64,000 nucleotides of DNA from Croceibacterium_B sp963783195 (GCA_963783195.1 CAWAMV010000004.1:1302001-1366000), one strand, 5' to 3'. Shown: positions 53,536 through 62,882, numbered from the stretch's first letter. Numbers and translations: made by a program. The notes: generated from the letters alone by a model not told the origin.

Positions 53536-54173
53536 CCGGCGTCCGGCTGCTTGCCGGGATGGGCCGCCGCAACTGGCGGTTCGGCCCGGGCGTTCTCGAC
53601 CGCCCTCATCAGTTTGGGCCAGCGCGAACAGTCGACGTTGAAGCGCTCGGCCGAAAAGACCTGCGGGACGATGTGGCAATCGGCTGCGCCGAGCGTGTCG
53701 CCAAAGGCGAAGCGACCGCCGTGGGCGGCGATCATCGCCTCCAACGCGTCGAACCCTTCTGCAATCCACTTGCCGTACCAGGCATCGATCCCGGCATCGT
53801 CTTGACCGTATTCGCGCTGAAGATACTTGCGCACTCTCAGGTTGCCGAGCGGATGTATGTCGCAGGCGACGATCATTGCCATGGCGCGCACCACAGCGCG
53901 CCCTGCGCGATCTCCTGGAAACAACGGCGGCTCGGGATAACGCTCCTCGACCCACTCGATGATCGCCGGAGACTGCGTCAGTACGCCGTCCTCGCACTCA
54001 AGCGCCGGGACCAGGCCTTGCGGGTTGAGCGCCATGAAGGCTGCCGATTTCTGCCAGCCCTTGCGCAGATCGACCGGTTCCTGCCGATAATCGACCCCCT
54101 TGATGTTGAGCGCGATGCGTGTGCGATAGCTGGTGCCAGAGCCGAAGTACCCGTGCAGGACCAGTCCGCTCAT
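53532..54173 (-). CDS. maiA: Maleylacetoacetate isomerase
   Basis: A 213-residue GST-type enzyme (zeta class) that turns maleylacetoacetate into fumarylacetoacetate with glutathione. The N-terminal motif is SGTSYRTRIALNIKGVDY, then VDLRKGWQKSAAFMALNPQG, VPALECEDGVLTQSPAIIEW, and the helical domain has ACDIHPLGNLRVRKYL, typical for MaiA. The usual SSCSxR reads SGTSYR. Its ATG overlaps the fahA stop; with fahA and hmgA it forms the homogentisate operon. Confidence 0.93.
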   Translation of the reverse strand: MSGLVLHGYFGSGTSYRTRIALNIKGVDYRQEPVDLRKGWQKSAAFMALNPQGLVPALECEDGVLTQSPAIIEWVEERYPEPPLFPGDRAGRAVVRAMAMIVACDIHPLGNLRVRKYLQREYGQDDAGIDAWYGKWIAEGFDALEAMIAAHGGRFAFGDTLGAADCHIVPQVFSAERFNVDCSRWPKLMRAVENARAEPPVAAAHPGKQPDAG

Positions 54174-55462
54174 CCCTTCACGCGCCCGCGGCACTCTCCG
54201 AAGCCGATCGTTCGGCAGCCTTCGCGAACCGCGTGCGCGCGCATCACGATCTCGTCGCCATGCTCGAGGAACGTACGCTTCTCGCCGCCCGGCAGATCGA
54301 TCGGCTTCTGGCCGCCCTGCGACAGCTCGAGCAGGCTTCCCAGAGTGTCCTCGCCTTCGCTGGAGAGGGTGCCGGTGCCGAGCAGGTCGCCCGGCTGCAA
54401 GTTGCAGCCGTTGACGGTGTGATGGGCGATCAACTGCGCCGCGGTCCAGTACATTGCGCTCATCGGACCCTTCGACAGGCGATGCGGGGCCGTCCCGGCT
54501 GCGCGCATCTTTGAAGTGCTGAGCAGCACTTCCATCTCGATGGAATAGGCGCCATGTGCCTGGTCGCGCTCGTCGTCGAGGTAGGGGAGGGGTGCGGGAT
54601 CCCCTTCGGGCCGGTCGGCCTGCGCAATGCGGAAGGGCTCGAGCGCCGCACTCGTCACCACCCAGGGCGATACGGTCGAGTTGAAGTTCTTGGCGAGGAA
54701 TGGCCCGAGCGGCTGATATTCCCATGCCTGCAGATCGCGCGCCGACCAGTCGTTGAGGATGCCCAGGCCCGCGATGTGGGTTCCCGCTTCGCCAATCGGG
54801 ATCGGCTGGCCCATGGCATTCGAGCCGCTCGTCCAGATGGCCATTTCCATCTCGTAGTCCAGCCGCTTCGAAGGGCCGAACAGCGGTTCGTCGCCGTCGG
54901 GGTTCTTCTGTTGCCCCTGCGGCCTGATGACTTCGGCGCCGCTCGCCACGATCGAGCTCGAGCGCCCGTGATAGCCGATCGGCACCCACTTGTAGTTCGG
55001 CAGCAGCGGGTTGTCGGGACGGAACTGCTTGCCGACGTTCTGGGCATGATGAATGCCGGTGTAGAAATCGGTGTAATCGCCCACTGCGAAAGGGACGTGC
55101 AGCGCGACCTTGTCGGCGGAAAGCAGTGCGGGGAGAACCATTTCCTTCCGGTTCTCGTCGGTCAGCAACTCGAACACGCCGATCCGCAGCGCATCGGCCG
55201 CCGCGTTGCCATCGGCGAACAGGGCGTTGAGCGTCTCGCTCTTGGCCAGCGCTGCGGCCTCGGCCGCCTCGCCGTTGAGCAGAAGCGCGATGCCCGAAAG
55301 GTCCAGCACGTAGTCGCCTATGGCCATGCCGACGCGCCGTGCGCGGCCACCTTGCGAGAACACTCCCAGCGGCAGGTTCTGCACCGGGAATTCCGCGTGG
55401 TCTTCGGTGCCGTCCACCCATGAGGTAGCGGCGGGATCGTGGGTCTCTTGCAAAGTGGTCAC
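54170..55462 (-). CDS. fahA: Fumarylacetoacetase
   Basis: A 430-residue enzyme that cleaves fumarylacetoacetate to fumarate and acetoacetate. The N-terminal domain has THDPAATSWVDGTEDH and FPVQNLPLGVFSQGG. The catalytic core has YHGRSSSIVASGAEVIRPQG, DYEMEMAIWTSG, LNDWSARDLQAWEYQPLGPF and GDLLGTGTLSSEG. The start is a GTG at 55462 that overlaps the hmgA TAG stop. A paralogue of the same plan stands at 27943. Confidence 0.95.
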   Translation of the reverse strand: MTTLQETHDPAATSWVDGTEDHAEFPVQNLPLGVFSQGGRARRVGMAIGDYVLDLSGIALLLNGEAAEAAALAKSETLNALFADGNAAADALRIGVFELLTDENRKEMVLPALLSADKVALHVPFAVGDYTDFYTGIHHAQNVGKQFRPDNPLLPNYKWVPIGYHGRSSSIVASGAEVIRPQGQQKNPDGDEPLFGPSKRLDYEMEMAIWTSGSNAMGQPIPIGEAGTHIAGLGILNDWSARDLQAWEYQPLGPFLAKNFNSTVSPWVVTSAALEPFRIAQADRPEGDPAPLPYLDDERDQAHGAYSIEMEVLLSTSKMRAAGTAPHRLSKGPMSAMYWTAAQLIAHHTVNGCNLQPGDLLGTGTLSSEGEDTLGSLLELSQGGQKPIDLPGGEKRTFLEHGDEIVMRAHAVREGCRTIGFGECRGRVKG

Positions 55463-56742
55463 TATGGTAATTTCGCTTTCTCGAATCCGCTCCAGCACTC
55501 ATCGTAATCCGCCTGGAGGGTGGGTAGTTCCATCGCGGCCTTCGTCGGCCGGATGACCCAGCGGCTTTCGAACATGAATGCGAGCGTGTCGGACAGCTTC
55601 ACCGGCTCGAGGTCTGCTGCCATCGCCTTGCGGGTACTGTCGGCATCGGGCCCATGGCCGTTCATCTGGTTGTGAAGCGAGGCTCCGCCTGGTTCGAAAC
55701 CGCCCCCTTCCTTGGCGTCGTAGACACCGTGGACCAGGCCCATGAACTCGCTCATCACGTTGCGATGGAACCACGGCGGGCGGAACGTGTCCTCGCCCAC
55801 CATCCAGCGCGGCGGGAAGATCACGAAGTCGCAGTTGGCGGTGCCGTGGACTTCGCTCGGACTCGTCAGCACCGTGAAGATCGAGGGGTCGGGATGGTCG
55901 AAACTGACGGTTCCGATGGTGTTGAATCTCGACAGGTCGAAGCGATAGGGGACCGAGTTGCCATGCCATGCGATCACGTCGAACGGCGAATGGTCAATGG
56001 TGGTGGTCCAGAGCTTTCCTTGGAATTTCTGCACGATCTCGTGAGCTTCTTCCACGTCTTCGAACCACGCGACAGGCGTTTCGAAGTCGCGCGGATTGGC
56101 GAGACCGTTAGAACCGATTGGGCCGAGGTCGGGAAGCTCGAAGGGCGCGCCGTAGTTCTCGCAGACGTATCCCCGGCTTGGCCCGTCGAGCGCGACGGCG
56201 AAGCGCAGCCCGCGCGGGATAACGGCGACATGGCCCGGCGGTACCTCCATCCGGCCCAGTTCGGTGGTGACCCGGAGCGTGCCTTGCTGGGGCACGATCA
56301 GCAGTTCCCCGTCGCTGTTCTGCAGCACGCGCCGCTCCATCGAGCGCCGCGCCGCGTAGAGATGGATGCCGATGCCGGCGCTGGTTCCGACGTCGCCGTT
56401 TCCGGCGTAGGTGACGAGCCCTTCGAGCCAGTCGGCGTTCTGGTCGAGCGGCAGCGGGTCCCAGCGCAAACGGTCGGGCGTGACGGGACCGGTGAACGGC
56501 GCAGTGGCGAGGTGCATGTCGCCGGCGAGGGGGCGGAACCGGGCGTGCTCCGCCATCGGTCGCATGCGGTAGAGCCACGTGCGCCGGTTCTGGGCACGCG
56601 GGGCTGTGAATGCGGTGGTCGAGAATTGCTCGGCATAGAGGCCGAATGCGGGCCGCTGCGGGCTGTTGCGGCCGATGGGCAGGGCGCCGTCCACAGCCTC
56701 GCTGGCGAAGTGGCTGCCGAACCCGGTCATATAGTTTTTCAT
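55462..56742 (-). CDS. hmgA: Homogentisate 1,2-dioxygenase
   Basis: A 426-residue iron enzyme that opens homogentisate. It starts MKNYMTGFGSHFASEA, as usual; iron ligands lie in WFHRNVMSEFMGLVHG (His and Glu) and HNQMNGHGPD (His). CAGGAGATA precedes the ATG. It is the first gene of the hmgA-fahA-maiA operon for tyrosine and phenylalanine breakdown; the hydroxyphenylpyruvate dioxygenase gene is not in the window. It is divergent from xdhC. Confidence 0.96.
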   Translation of the reverse strand: MKNYMTGFGSHFASEAVDGALPIGRNSPQRPAFGLYAEQFSTTAFTAPRAQNRRTWLYRMRPMAEHARFRPLAGDMHLATAPFTGPVTPDRLRWDPLPLDQNADWLEGLVTYAGNGDVGTSAGIGIHLYAARRSMERRVLQNSDGELLIVPQQGTLRVTTELGRMEVPPGHVAVIPRGLRFAVALDGPSRGYVCENYGAPFELPDLGPIGSNGLANPRDFETPVAWFEDVEEAHEIVQKFQGKLWTTTIDHSPFDVIAWHGNSVPYRFDLSRFNTIGTVSFDHPDPSIFTVLTSPSEVHGTANCDFVIFPPRWMVGEDTFRPPWFHRNVMSEFMGLVHGVYDAKEGGGFEPGGASLHNQMNGHGPDADSTRKAMAADLEPVKLSDTLAFMFESRWVIRPTKAAMELPTLQADYDECWSGFEKAKLP

Positions 56743-56830
56743 GAAACTATCTCCTGGTGCGGCGAATAGGCCCGCCCTCGTGCCAAATCAACCGTTGCGG
56801 GAGGGCGAGGGTCCCGGCAAAGCCTCGTCG

Positions 56831-57694
56831 ATGACTGCGCCCCCGTCCGCCGCCGATCACGCCGCGCTCGCGCGCGCTGCGCAAGGTGGCGCGGCGCTGT
56901 GCACCATCGTCGGGATCGACGGCAGTTTCTCGCGCAGGGTAGGAACGCAGTTGGCGGTCGCAGCGGACGGTTCGCGGATGGGCGACATGGCCGACAAGTG
57001 TCTCGACGCCGAACTGGCACAGCAGGCGCTGACGGCCATGGAAGAGGGGACACCGCGACTGCTGCGCTATGGACAGGGCTCGCCCTTCGTCGACTTCCGC
57101 CTCCCGTGCGGAGCTGGGCTCGACATCTGGATCGATCCGGCGCCCGCCACGGATGCCCTTGCAGCTTGCCTCGCGTCTCTCGAGGAACGCAAGGAGGCCG
57201 CGCTGCACCTGGAATTGCCTGCGAATGAAGCGCTTCATCTGCTGCGCATCAAGCGCTTCATTCCCGCGCCCCGGCTCATTCTTCTGGGTGCCGGCGCGGA
57301 ATGTGCTGCGTTGGTCGACCTGTGCCGCGCGCAGGGCGTCGCCGTCGAGTGGCGCGAGGCGGGTGAGGGGCTGGAACTCGGGCGCGCGCCGGAGGGGCTG
57401 ACGGTCGACCCTTGGACGGCAGTGCTCCTGCTGTTCCACGACCACGAATGGGAGCACGCGCTGCTCCAGTGGGCGCTCGACAGGCCTGCTTTCCTGATCG
57501 GCGCGCAGGGCGGCGCACCGGCACGCGCGGCCCGGCTCGACCGGCTGCGCGAGGCGGGTCGCAGCGAGAGGGAGCTGGCCCGAATCCACAGCCCGGTGGG
57601 TCTCATTCCCCAGGCGCGAGAGGCGCAGGTGCTGGCGCTGTCGGTGCTGGCCGAGGTCGTCGCGGCTTACGAAAAGCTGCACCCTCACCGGTGA
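56831..57694 (+). CDS. xdhC: XdhC/CoxI family molybdenum-enzyme maturation protein
   Basis: A 287-residue protein that binds molybdenum cofactor and helps to load it, with sulfur, into xanthine-dehydrogenase-type enzymes. GGAALCTIVGIDGSFSRRVG and VAADGSRMGDMADKCLDAEL form the N-terminal XdhC domain; PAPRLILLGAGAECAALVDL is the Rossmann part; SPVGLIPQAREAQVLALSVLAEV closes the family. The ATG at 56831 is chosen, but an ATG at 56741 in frame abuts the divergent hmgA start. Its stop overlaps the GTG of the nucleotidyltransferase gene. Confidence 0.85.
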   Translation: MTAPPSAADHAALARAAQGGAALCTIVGIDGSFSRRVGTQLAVAADGSRMGDMADKCLDAELAQQALTAMEEGTPRLLRYGQGSPFVDFRLPCGAGLDIWIDPAPATDALAACLASLEERKEAALHLELPANEALHLLRIKRFIPAPRLILLGAGAECAALVDLCRAQGVAVEWREAGEGLELGRAPEGLTVDPWTAVLLLFHDHEWEHALLQWALDRPAFLIGAQGGAPARAARLDRLREAGRSERELARIHSPVGLIPQAREAQVLALSVLAEVVAAYEKLHPHR

Positions 57695-58264
57695 GCGGCG
57701 GGCTTGCCATCGCAATCCTCGCCGCGGGCAGTTCCCGGCGCTTCGGCGGCGGCAAGCTGGACATGGACTGCGCGGGCAAGCCGCTTGGCCGCTGGGCGCT
57801 CGACACCGCACGGACGATCGCGGGGGCCGATGTGGTCGTGGTCGCAGGCAAGGCGCCGCCCGCCTTTTCACGCGAGGCCGAGATCGCCTGGAACGCGACC
57901 GCCGAGGACGGCCTCGGCACGTCGGTAGCCACCGCTGCCCGCTGGGCTTCGGCGAACGCGGCGCGGGCGTTGCTGGTGATCTTGGCCGACATGCCGCTTG
58001 TCACCGCCGATACCCTGGAGAGGCTGTCCAGCGGGGCGCTGCCCGCCGCCGTCGCTTACCCGAACGGACGCCCCGGAGTGCCTTCGTGTTTTCCGGCAAC
58101 TATGTTCGACGAACTCGCCAGGCTTGGCGGGGATGACGGCGCCGGACGTCTGCTCGCCCGACAAGCGGGCTTGCGGCTTGATCGAAACCGGTCCGCACGA
58201 ACTGCGCGACGTCGACCGGCCGCAAGACCTGGTCGACGTTGCGGCAATTCTTTCGGCGCGCTAG
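57691..58264 (+). pseudogene. MocA/MobA-like molybdopterin nucleotidyltransferase, frameshifted
   Basis: From the GTG at 57691 the frame gives AIAILAAGSSRRFGGGKLDM, the nucleotide-binding start of MocA/MobA-like enzymes, then ILADMPLVTADTLERL with the metal-binding DMP and GDDGAGRLLARQAGL. After that the family sense moves +1 at about 58165-58195, where ETGPHELRDVDRPQDLVDV completes the protein and stops at 58264. MocA makes the cytosine dinucleotide form of the cofactor for dehydrogenases such as the one encoded next. The enzyme is either lost or the base is an assembly insertion. The ending overlaps the convergent hydroxylase large-subunit gene by 4 bases. Confidence 0.75.
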
Positions 58265-60489
58265 GCGCTTGCCAGCAGCTTCCGGTCGATCGGCAGGCTG
58301 CGCACGCGCTTGCCGGTCACGGCGAAGATCGCATTGGTCAGCGCCGGGATGACCGGGGGCAGGGCGGGTTCGCCCAGGCCCGTCGGCGGGTTGTCGCTCA
58401 TGACCCACTCGACGTGGATCTCGGGCGTTACCGGCATGCGCGGCAGCGGATAATTGTGGAAGTTCGACTGCTTGACCGCGCCGTCCTCGATCTCCACGGC
58501 CAGCGCAAGGGCCTGGCCCAGGCCGTCGATCACGGCGCCGTGGACCTGATTGAGGGCGCCGAACGGGTTGATGATCTGACTGCCGACGTCGCCCGCCACC
58601 CAGACGTTATGGGCGGACGGCGTGCCCGACTTGCTGACGCTCGCCTCCACGACCTCGGCAAAGTAGCCGAGATGGCTGTAGTAGAAGCCGAAGCCCAGCG
58701 CGTGCCCGTCGGGCAGGCTGGCCTTGCCCCACTTCGAGGTGTCCACCACCTTCTGGATGACAGCGCGCATCCGGCCGGGATCGAAGCCCGGCTGGCGGCC
58801 GAAGAATCCGCTCTGCGCCGGTTCGGCTTCCTCGCCGTCGATAAGTTCCAGCAGCATGGTCGGCAGGTCCTTGCCCGCAGCGTGGGCCACCTCGTCGAGG
58901 AAGGACTGGAAGGTATAGCTGAGCGCGTTCGAAGTCGGCGCGCGCAGGGCCCCCATCGGCACCGCGGTCTTGAGGTCCGTCTGGCCATATTCCACGTTCG
59001 GCACGAAAGCGGCCGGGAAGTGGTCCTTTGGCATCTCGGCCGGGTTGAAGGCGTTCGAAGGATACTCGAAGGTCACGAAGTGATCGGCGATGCCGGTCAG
59101 CTTGCCCGCCCCGTCGATCGCGGCGCTGAGCTTGTGAAAGCCAGCGGGCCGGTAGTAGTCGGTCCGAACGTCGTCCTCACGGCTCCAGATGAGCTGCACC
59201 GGGGTGCCGGGCATCTTCTTCGCGATGGCCGCGACCTGGTGCATGTAGTCGTTGGTCAGGCGCCGGCCGAAACCGCCGCCCATGCGGGTAATGTGGACCA
59301 CGACCTTGTCCTGGTCGATGCCGAGCATCTTGGCGACGGTCTGCTGGCCGCCCTGCGGGGTCTGCGAAGGAGCCCACATCTCCATCACGCCCTTGTCACC
59401 ATGCCACAAGGCCGTGCAGTTCATGGGTTCCATCGGCACGTGGGCGAGGAACGGGTAGGAATATTCTGCCTCTACCGTCTTCGCCGCCCCGGCCATCGCC
59501 TGGGCGAAATCGCCCTTGCTGTTGAGCACGGTCCCCGGCTTGCCCGAGGCCCAGGCCGCCTGGGCCTTCTCGGCATAGCCCTTGGTCGAATGGCTGGCCC
59601 ATTCGCCGGTGTCCCACTTGGTGTCGAGCTTCTGGCGCGCCTGATTGGCGAACCACCAGTTCTTGCCGATGACCGCCACGCCATCCACCAACTGGTCGAA
59701 CTGGCCGTTGCCGGCGACGGGGAAGACGTCGATTACGCCCGGCTGCGCCTTGGCTGCCGCGAGGTCTGCCGAGACGAACTTCGAGCCAAATACCGGTGCC
59801 CGCTCGTATGCGGCGTAGACCATGCCGGGAAGCTGGGTATCGAGGCCGAAGATCGGCTCGCCGTGAACGATCCTGGGGCTGTCGATCCCGCCGATCTTGC
59901 GGCCGATTATGGTGAAGTCCTTGGCATCCTTCAGCGCCACCTTGGCGAGATCGGGCACGGTCGAACCGGCCGCTTCACTGGCGAGCTCGCCATAGGTCAG
60001 CGTCTTCCCGGTGGCCGGGTTGGAGACGACGCCCTTGCTCACCTTGAGCGTGGCGGGATCGACCTTCCAGCGCTTGCCCGCCGCTTCCAGCAGCATGGCG
60101 CGCCCTGCCGCGCCGACCTGGCGCATGGGCATCCAGTTCATCGGCGTGGCGAAACTGCCGCCGGCCAGCTGGGGGCCGTACTTCTTGGCGTCGGTATCGC
60201 CCTGGACGATCTTGACGCTGTCCCAGTCGGCGTCGAGCTCCTCGGCGATCAGCATGGGCAGCATCGTCTTGATGCCCTGGCCGATCTCGGGGTTCTTGCC
60301 GATAATGGTGATCGTGCCGTTGGGCTCGATCGACACGAAGGCATTGACGGCCGCCGGCTCGGACTTGCCGGCCGCCGCGCGGGCCACACCGGGAAGCGTT
60401 GCGGTGAGCATCAGCCCGCCGCCGGCCAGGGCTCCGGCCCTTAGCAGCGAGCGGCGCGAGAGGGTCATGGTCTCAGCGAGCTCAGACAT
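58261..60489 (-). CDS. Molybdenum hydroxylase large subunit (IorB-like)
   Basis: A 742-residue molybdopterin-binding subunit of the xanthine dehydrogenase family, IorB type (isoquinoline oxidoreductase). The N-terminus has a twin-arginine signal (SRRSLLRAGALAGGG), so it is exported folded with its small subunit. Motifs are IGKNPEIGQGIKTMLPMLIA, HITRMGGGFGRRLTNDY, GALRAPTSNALSYTFQSFLD and VNQVHGAVIDGLGQALALA-type cofactor loops (seen as FGALNQVHGAVIDGLGQA). Substrates of this group are aldehydes and N-heterocycles. The ATG at 60489 overlaps the small-subunit gene by 8 bases. XdhC and the MocA-like protein are encoded opposite. Confidence 0.9.
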   Translation of the reverse strand: MSELAETMTLSRRSLLRAGALAGGGLMLTATLPGVARAAAGKSEPAAVNAFVSIEPNGTITIIGKNPEIGQGIKTMLPMLIAEELDADWDSVKIVQGDTDAKKYGPQLAGGSFATPMNWMPMRQVGAAGRAMLLEAAGKRWKVDPATLKVSKGVVSNPATGKTLTYGELASEAAGSTVPDLAKVALKDAKDFTIIGRKIGGIDSPRIVHGEPIFGLDTQLPGMVYAAYERAPVFGSKFVSADLAAAKAQPGVIDVFPVAGNGQFDQLVDGVAVIGKNWWFANQARQKLDTKWDTGEWASHSTKGYAEKAQAAWASGKPGTVLNSKGDFAQAMAGAAKTVEAEYSYPFLAHVPMEPMNCTALWHGDKGVMEMWAPSQTPQGGQQTVAKMLGIDQDKVVVHITRMGGGFGRRLTNDYMHQVAAIAKKMPGTPVQLIWSREDDVRTDYYRPAGFHKLSAAIDGAGKLTGIADHFVTFEYPSNAFNPAEMPKDHFPAAFVPNVEYGQTDLKTAVPMGALRAPTSNALSYTFQSFLDEVAHAAGKDLPTMLLELIDGEEAEPAQSGFFGRQPGFDPGRMRAVIQKVVDTSKWGKASLPDGHALGFGFYYSHLGYFAEVVEASVSKSGTPSAHNVWVAGDVGSQIINPFGALNQVHGAVIDGLGQALALAVEIEDGAVKQSNFHNYPLPRMPVTPEIHVEWVMSDNPPTGLGEPALPPVIPALTNAIFAVTGKRVRSLPIDRKLLASA

Positions 60490-60952
60490 TGGCCGTCTCC
60501 ACGTTCTTCGCAGCAAGCTGGATCGCGGTCTTGATCCGGCCGTAACAGGCGCAGCGGCAGATGTTGCCCTGCATGGCCCGCTCGATCTCGTCCTCGCTCG
60601 GGTTGCCGTTGGTGGCGAGCAGCGCGCTGGCGCTCATCAGCTGGCCGGCCTGGCAATAGCCGCACTGCATGACGTCCTGTTCCAGCCAGGCTTCCTGCAG
60701 CGCCTTGCCGACAGGCGTCTGTCCGAGCGTTTCGATAGTGGTGACCTTCTTGCCCGCCAGCGAACCGACGGGCGTTGTGCAGGACCGGGTGGCCTTGCCG
60801 TCGACATGGACGGTGCAGGCGCCGCAGGCGCCGATGCCGCAGCCGAACTTGGTGCCGACCATGCCCATTTCCTGGCGCAGGGCCCAGAGCAGCGGCATTT
60901 CGTCGGGAACGTCGAGATTGCGCGTCTCGCCGTTGATGGTCACCTTGGCCAT
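60482..60952 (-). CDS. Molybdenum hydroxylase 2Fe-2S small subunit (IorA-like)
   Basis: A 156-residue iron-sulfur subunit. The plant-type ferredoxin cluster is in GTKFGCGIGACGACTVHVDG with a fourth Cys in TRSCTTPVG; the second cluster is in CGYCQAGQLMS and GNICRCACYGRI. The last motif reads CRCACYGR, as in IorA-like proteins that differ from the CRCxxY of standard xanthine dehydrogenase small subunits. The ATG at 60952 has GGGGAG upstream. First gene of the two-subunit operon. No FAD subunit is seen, so electrons probably pass to a cytochrome. Confidence 0.9.
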   Translation of the reverse strand: MAKVTINGETRNLDVPDEMPLLWALRQEMGMVGTKFGCGIGACGACTVHVDGKATRSCTTPVGSLAGKKVTTIETLGQTPVGKALQEAWLEQDVMQCGYCQAGQLMSASALLATNGNPSEDEIERAMQGNICRCACYGRIKTAIQLAAKNVETANV

Positions 60953-60995
60953 GAAGAACTCCCCAATACGTCCGAACGGAATTTGACTTAGTCTA

Positions 60996-61907
60996 TTACA
61001 CCGATTCCCCCGGCGCGCAAAGGGCGGGGCCGGCAAATCCCGTGCCCGAGACCGGGTTTTGATCGGAGCCGATCTGGATGACGATATCCGCCCGCCCGGG
61101 CATTTCGGCGAACTGCCAGCGCGTAAGCCTTTCGTAATGCATCAGGAAGCGGTCGAGCGCCGCCTCGTCCATCACGGCAGGGCCGCTGCCGAGCCTGCGT
61201 TCCTGGCGGGCGCGATTGGCCTTCACGGCGGAGAAATCGGCCACTTTGAGCATCACCAGCAAATCGATCCGACCGAACAGCTCCGCATAGTCGGTGGCGA
61301 GGCGGCGGTTGACCTCGCGTCGCCAGCTGCCGTCGGGGTCTTCTGCGCGTTCGAGTTCGTTGACCGGCCGGCGCAAGTCGGCGGCGGGCTGCGGTGCCGC
61401 GCCGACGCACCAGCCTTCGAACAGGACCACGTCGACCGGGCCTTCTACATGGATGGTCGCCGGCGAACGATCATCGCTCGCCTTGTCGAACCGTGGGATT
61501 TCTGCGGGCCGGCCCGCCAGCAGGTCGTCGAGCAGCGCCATGCCCAGGTCGATGTCGTGCGTCCCGGGCACGCCGCGCGTGCGGAACAGCGGGTGTTCGT
61601 CGCGCGCCATGGACTCGCGTTGCTGGCGGGTCAGGTAAAGGTCGTCGAGCGAGAGGGTGACGGCGTTGAGGCCGAGTTCGGCGAGCAGCGGCTCGAGGAA
61701 GGCGCAGGCAGTCGTCTTGCCGGAACCCTGGGCTCCATTGATGCCGGCGACGAGCGGCCTTTTCGCCTTTGCCCTCTCCGCGATCTCCACAGCGAGAGGT
61801 GCCCAGTGCTTTTCGACCACATGGCGGTAGTCTTCGGGCAAATCGGACTTCGGAATGAGCCAGAACACGGCTTCCGCCACTGCTCCAATGGCGCGGTCGG
61901 AGGCCAC
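60996..61907 (-). CDS. P-loop kinase, D-glycerate 3-kinase-like
   Basis: A 303-residue kinase. Walker A is AGINGAQGSGKTTACAFLEP near residue 60, and LSLDDLYLTRQQRESMARD and TRGVPGTHDIDLG are the signatures of the GLYK/plant-type D-glycerate 3-kinase group; VLFEGWCVGA is Walker B. The product would be 3-phosphoglycerate. The start is a GTG at 61907 without a clear ribosome-binding site, six bases from the stop of the dehydrogenase. With a glyoxylate/hydroxypyruvate reductase upstream, a glycerate route is likely. Confidence 0.8.
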   Translation of the reverse strand: MASDRAIGAVAEAVFWLIPKSDLPEDYRHVVEKHWAPLAVEIAERAKAKRPLVAGINGAQGSGKTTACAFLEPLLAELGLNAVTLSLDDLYLTRQQRESMARDEHPLFRTRGVPGTHDIDLGMALLDDLLAGRPAEIPRFDKASDDRSPATIHVEGPVDVVLFEGWCVGAAPQPAADLRRPVNELERAEDPDGSWRREVNRRLATDYAELFGRIDLLVMLKVADFSAVKANRARQERRLGSGPAVMDEAALDRFLMHYERLTRWQFAEMPGRADIVIQIGSDQNPVSGTGFAGPALCAPGESV

Positions 61908-61912
61908 CGCGA

Positions 61913-62881
61913 TCAGACCAGCCGGTCCGGCAGCTCGCGCCCCTCGGCCCACGCAGCCACGTTGGCCATCGCCTTTTCGCCCATCGCGGTGCGTGTCTCG
62001 TCGGTCGCGCTGCCGAGGTGGGGGAGGAGGACGACGTTCTCCAGACTGAGCAATTCCTCGGGAACGCGAGGCTCGGCGGGATAAACGTCGAGCCCCGCGC
62101 CGCGAACATGGCCGGTGCGCAGGGCCGCGGCCAGCGCCGCGTGGTCGACGATTCCGCCGCGCGCGGTGTTGATCAGGTAGCTGCCCGGCCGCATCGCCGC
62201 GATCGCCCCGGCGTCTATCAGGTTTGCCGTCTCGGCCCCGCCCGGCACGTGGAGCGAGATGAACTGGCTCGTCGCCAGCAGGTCGTGCAGGTCGGTGAAA
62301 TGCGCCGCGTCCAGTTCTTCGGCAATCGCCTGTTCCGCCGGACGGCGGGCGTAGTAGGCGATCTTCATCCCGAACCCATGGTGCGCCCGCCGCGCGGTGG
62401 CGACGCCGATGCGGCCGAAGCCGACCAGTCCGAGCCGCTTGCCGTGGAGTGAGGAACCGGTGAGATGGGTCGGCCGCCAGCCCTCCCACTCGCCGGCGCG
62501 CAGCTCGCGCTCGCCCTCGCCGGCACGGCGCGCGGCCATCAGCAGCAAGGTCATGGCGATGTCGGCTGTCGCGTCGGTCAGGACGCCGGGAGTGTTGGTG
62601 ACCGCAACGCCCGCTGCCGTTGCTGCCGCAAGATCGATATGGTCGAAACCGACCCCGTAGTTGGCAAGCAGCTTCACCCGATTGCCGCCGGTGATGACGC
62701 CGGAGTCGATCCTGTCCGAAACCGTCGGGCAGACGACGTCGAAATCCATCATCGCCTGCGCCAGCTCTGCCTGCGAAAGCGGCTTGTCGCTTTCGTTGAG
62801 GACAGTGTCGAAGCGCTCCTGCATCGCCCGTTCCACAGGTGCCGGCCAGCGCCGGGTGACGAGGATCCGCGGGGAGCCCAT
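61913..62881 (-). CDS. D-2-hydroxyacid dehydrogenase (glyoxylate/hydroxypyruvate reductase type)
   Basis: A 322-residue NAD(P)H enzyme. NYGVGFDHIDLAAATAAGV and VTNTPGVLTDATADIAMTLL mark the substrate side; the Rossmann motif is LGLVGFGRIGVATARRA; the catalytic Arg is in NTARGGIVD, Glu in YPAEPRVPEEL and His in LLPHLGSAT. It reduces glyoxylate or hydroxypyruvate to glycolate or glycerate. The ATG at 62881 lies one base after the stop of the LigE-like GST. It precedes the glycerate-kinase-like gene, so the pair may turn hydroxypyruvate into 3-phosphoglycerate. Confidence 0.9.
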   Translation of the reverse strand: MGSPRILVTRRWPAPVERAMQERFDTVLNESDKPLSQAELAQAMMDFDVVCPTVSDRIDSGVITGGNRVKLLANYGVGFDHIDLAAATAAGVAVTNTPGVLTDATADIAMTLLLMAARRAGEGERELRAGEWEGWRPTHLTGSSLHGKRLGLVGFGRIGVATARRAHHGFGMKIAYYARRPAEQAIAEELDAAHFTDLHDLLATSQFISLHVPGGAETANLIDAGAIAAMRPGSYLINTARGGIVDHAALAAALRTGHVRGAGLDVYPAEPRVPEELLSLENVVLLPHLGSATDETRTAMGEKAMANVAAWAEGRELPDRLV

Positions 62882-62882
62882 G

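Noticed and set aside
53532..55502. 656-residue minus-strand frame read as one gene
   Set aside because: Only the last 213 residues (maiA) are real; the first part is out of frame with fahA.
57412..60444. 1010-residue plus-strand frame
   Set aside because: It contains the MocA-like protein at its start, but after about 58180 it is only the antisense of the molybdenum hydroxylase large subunit.
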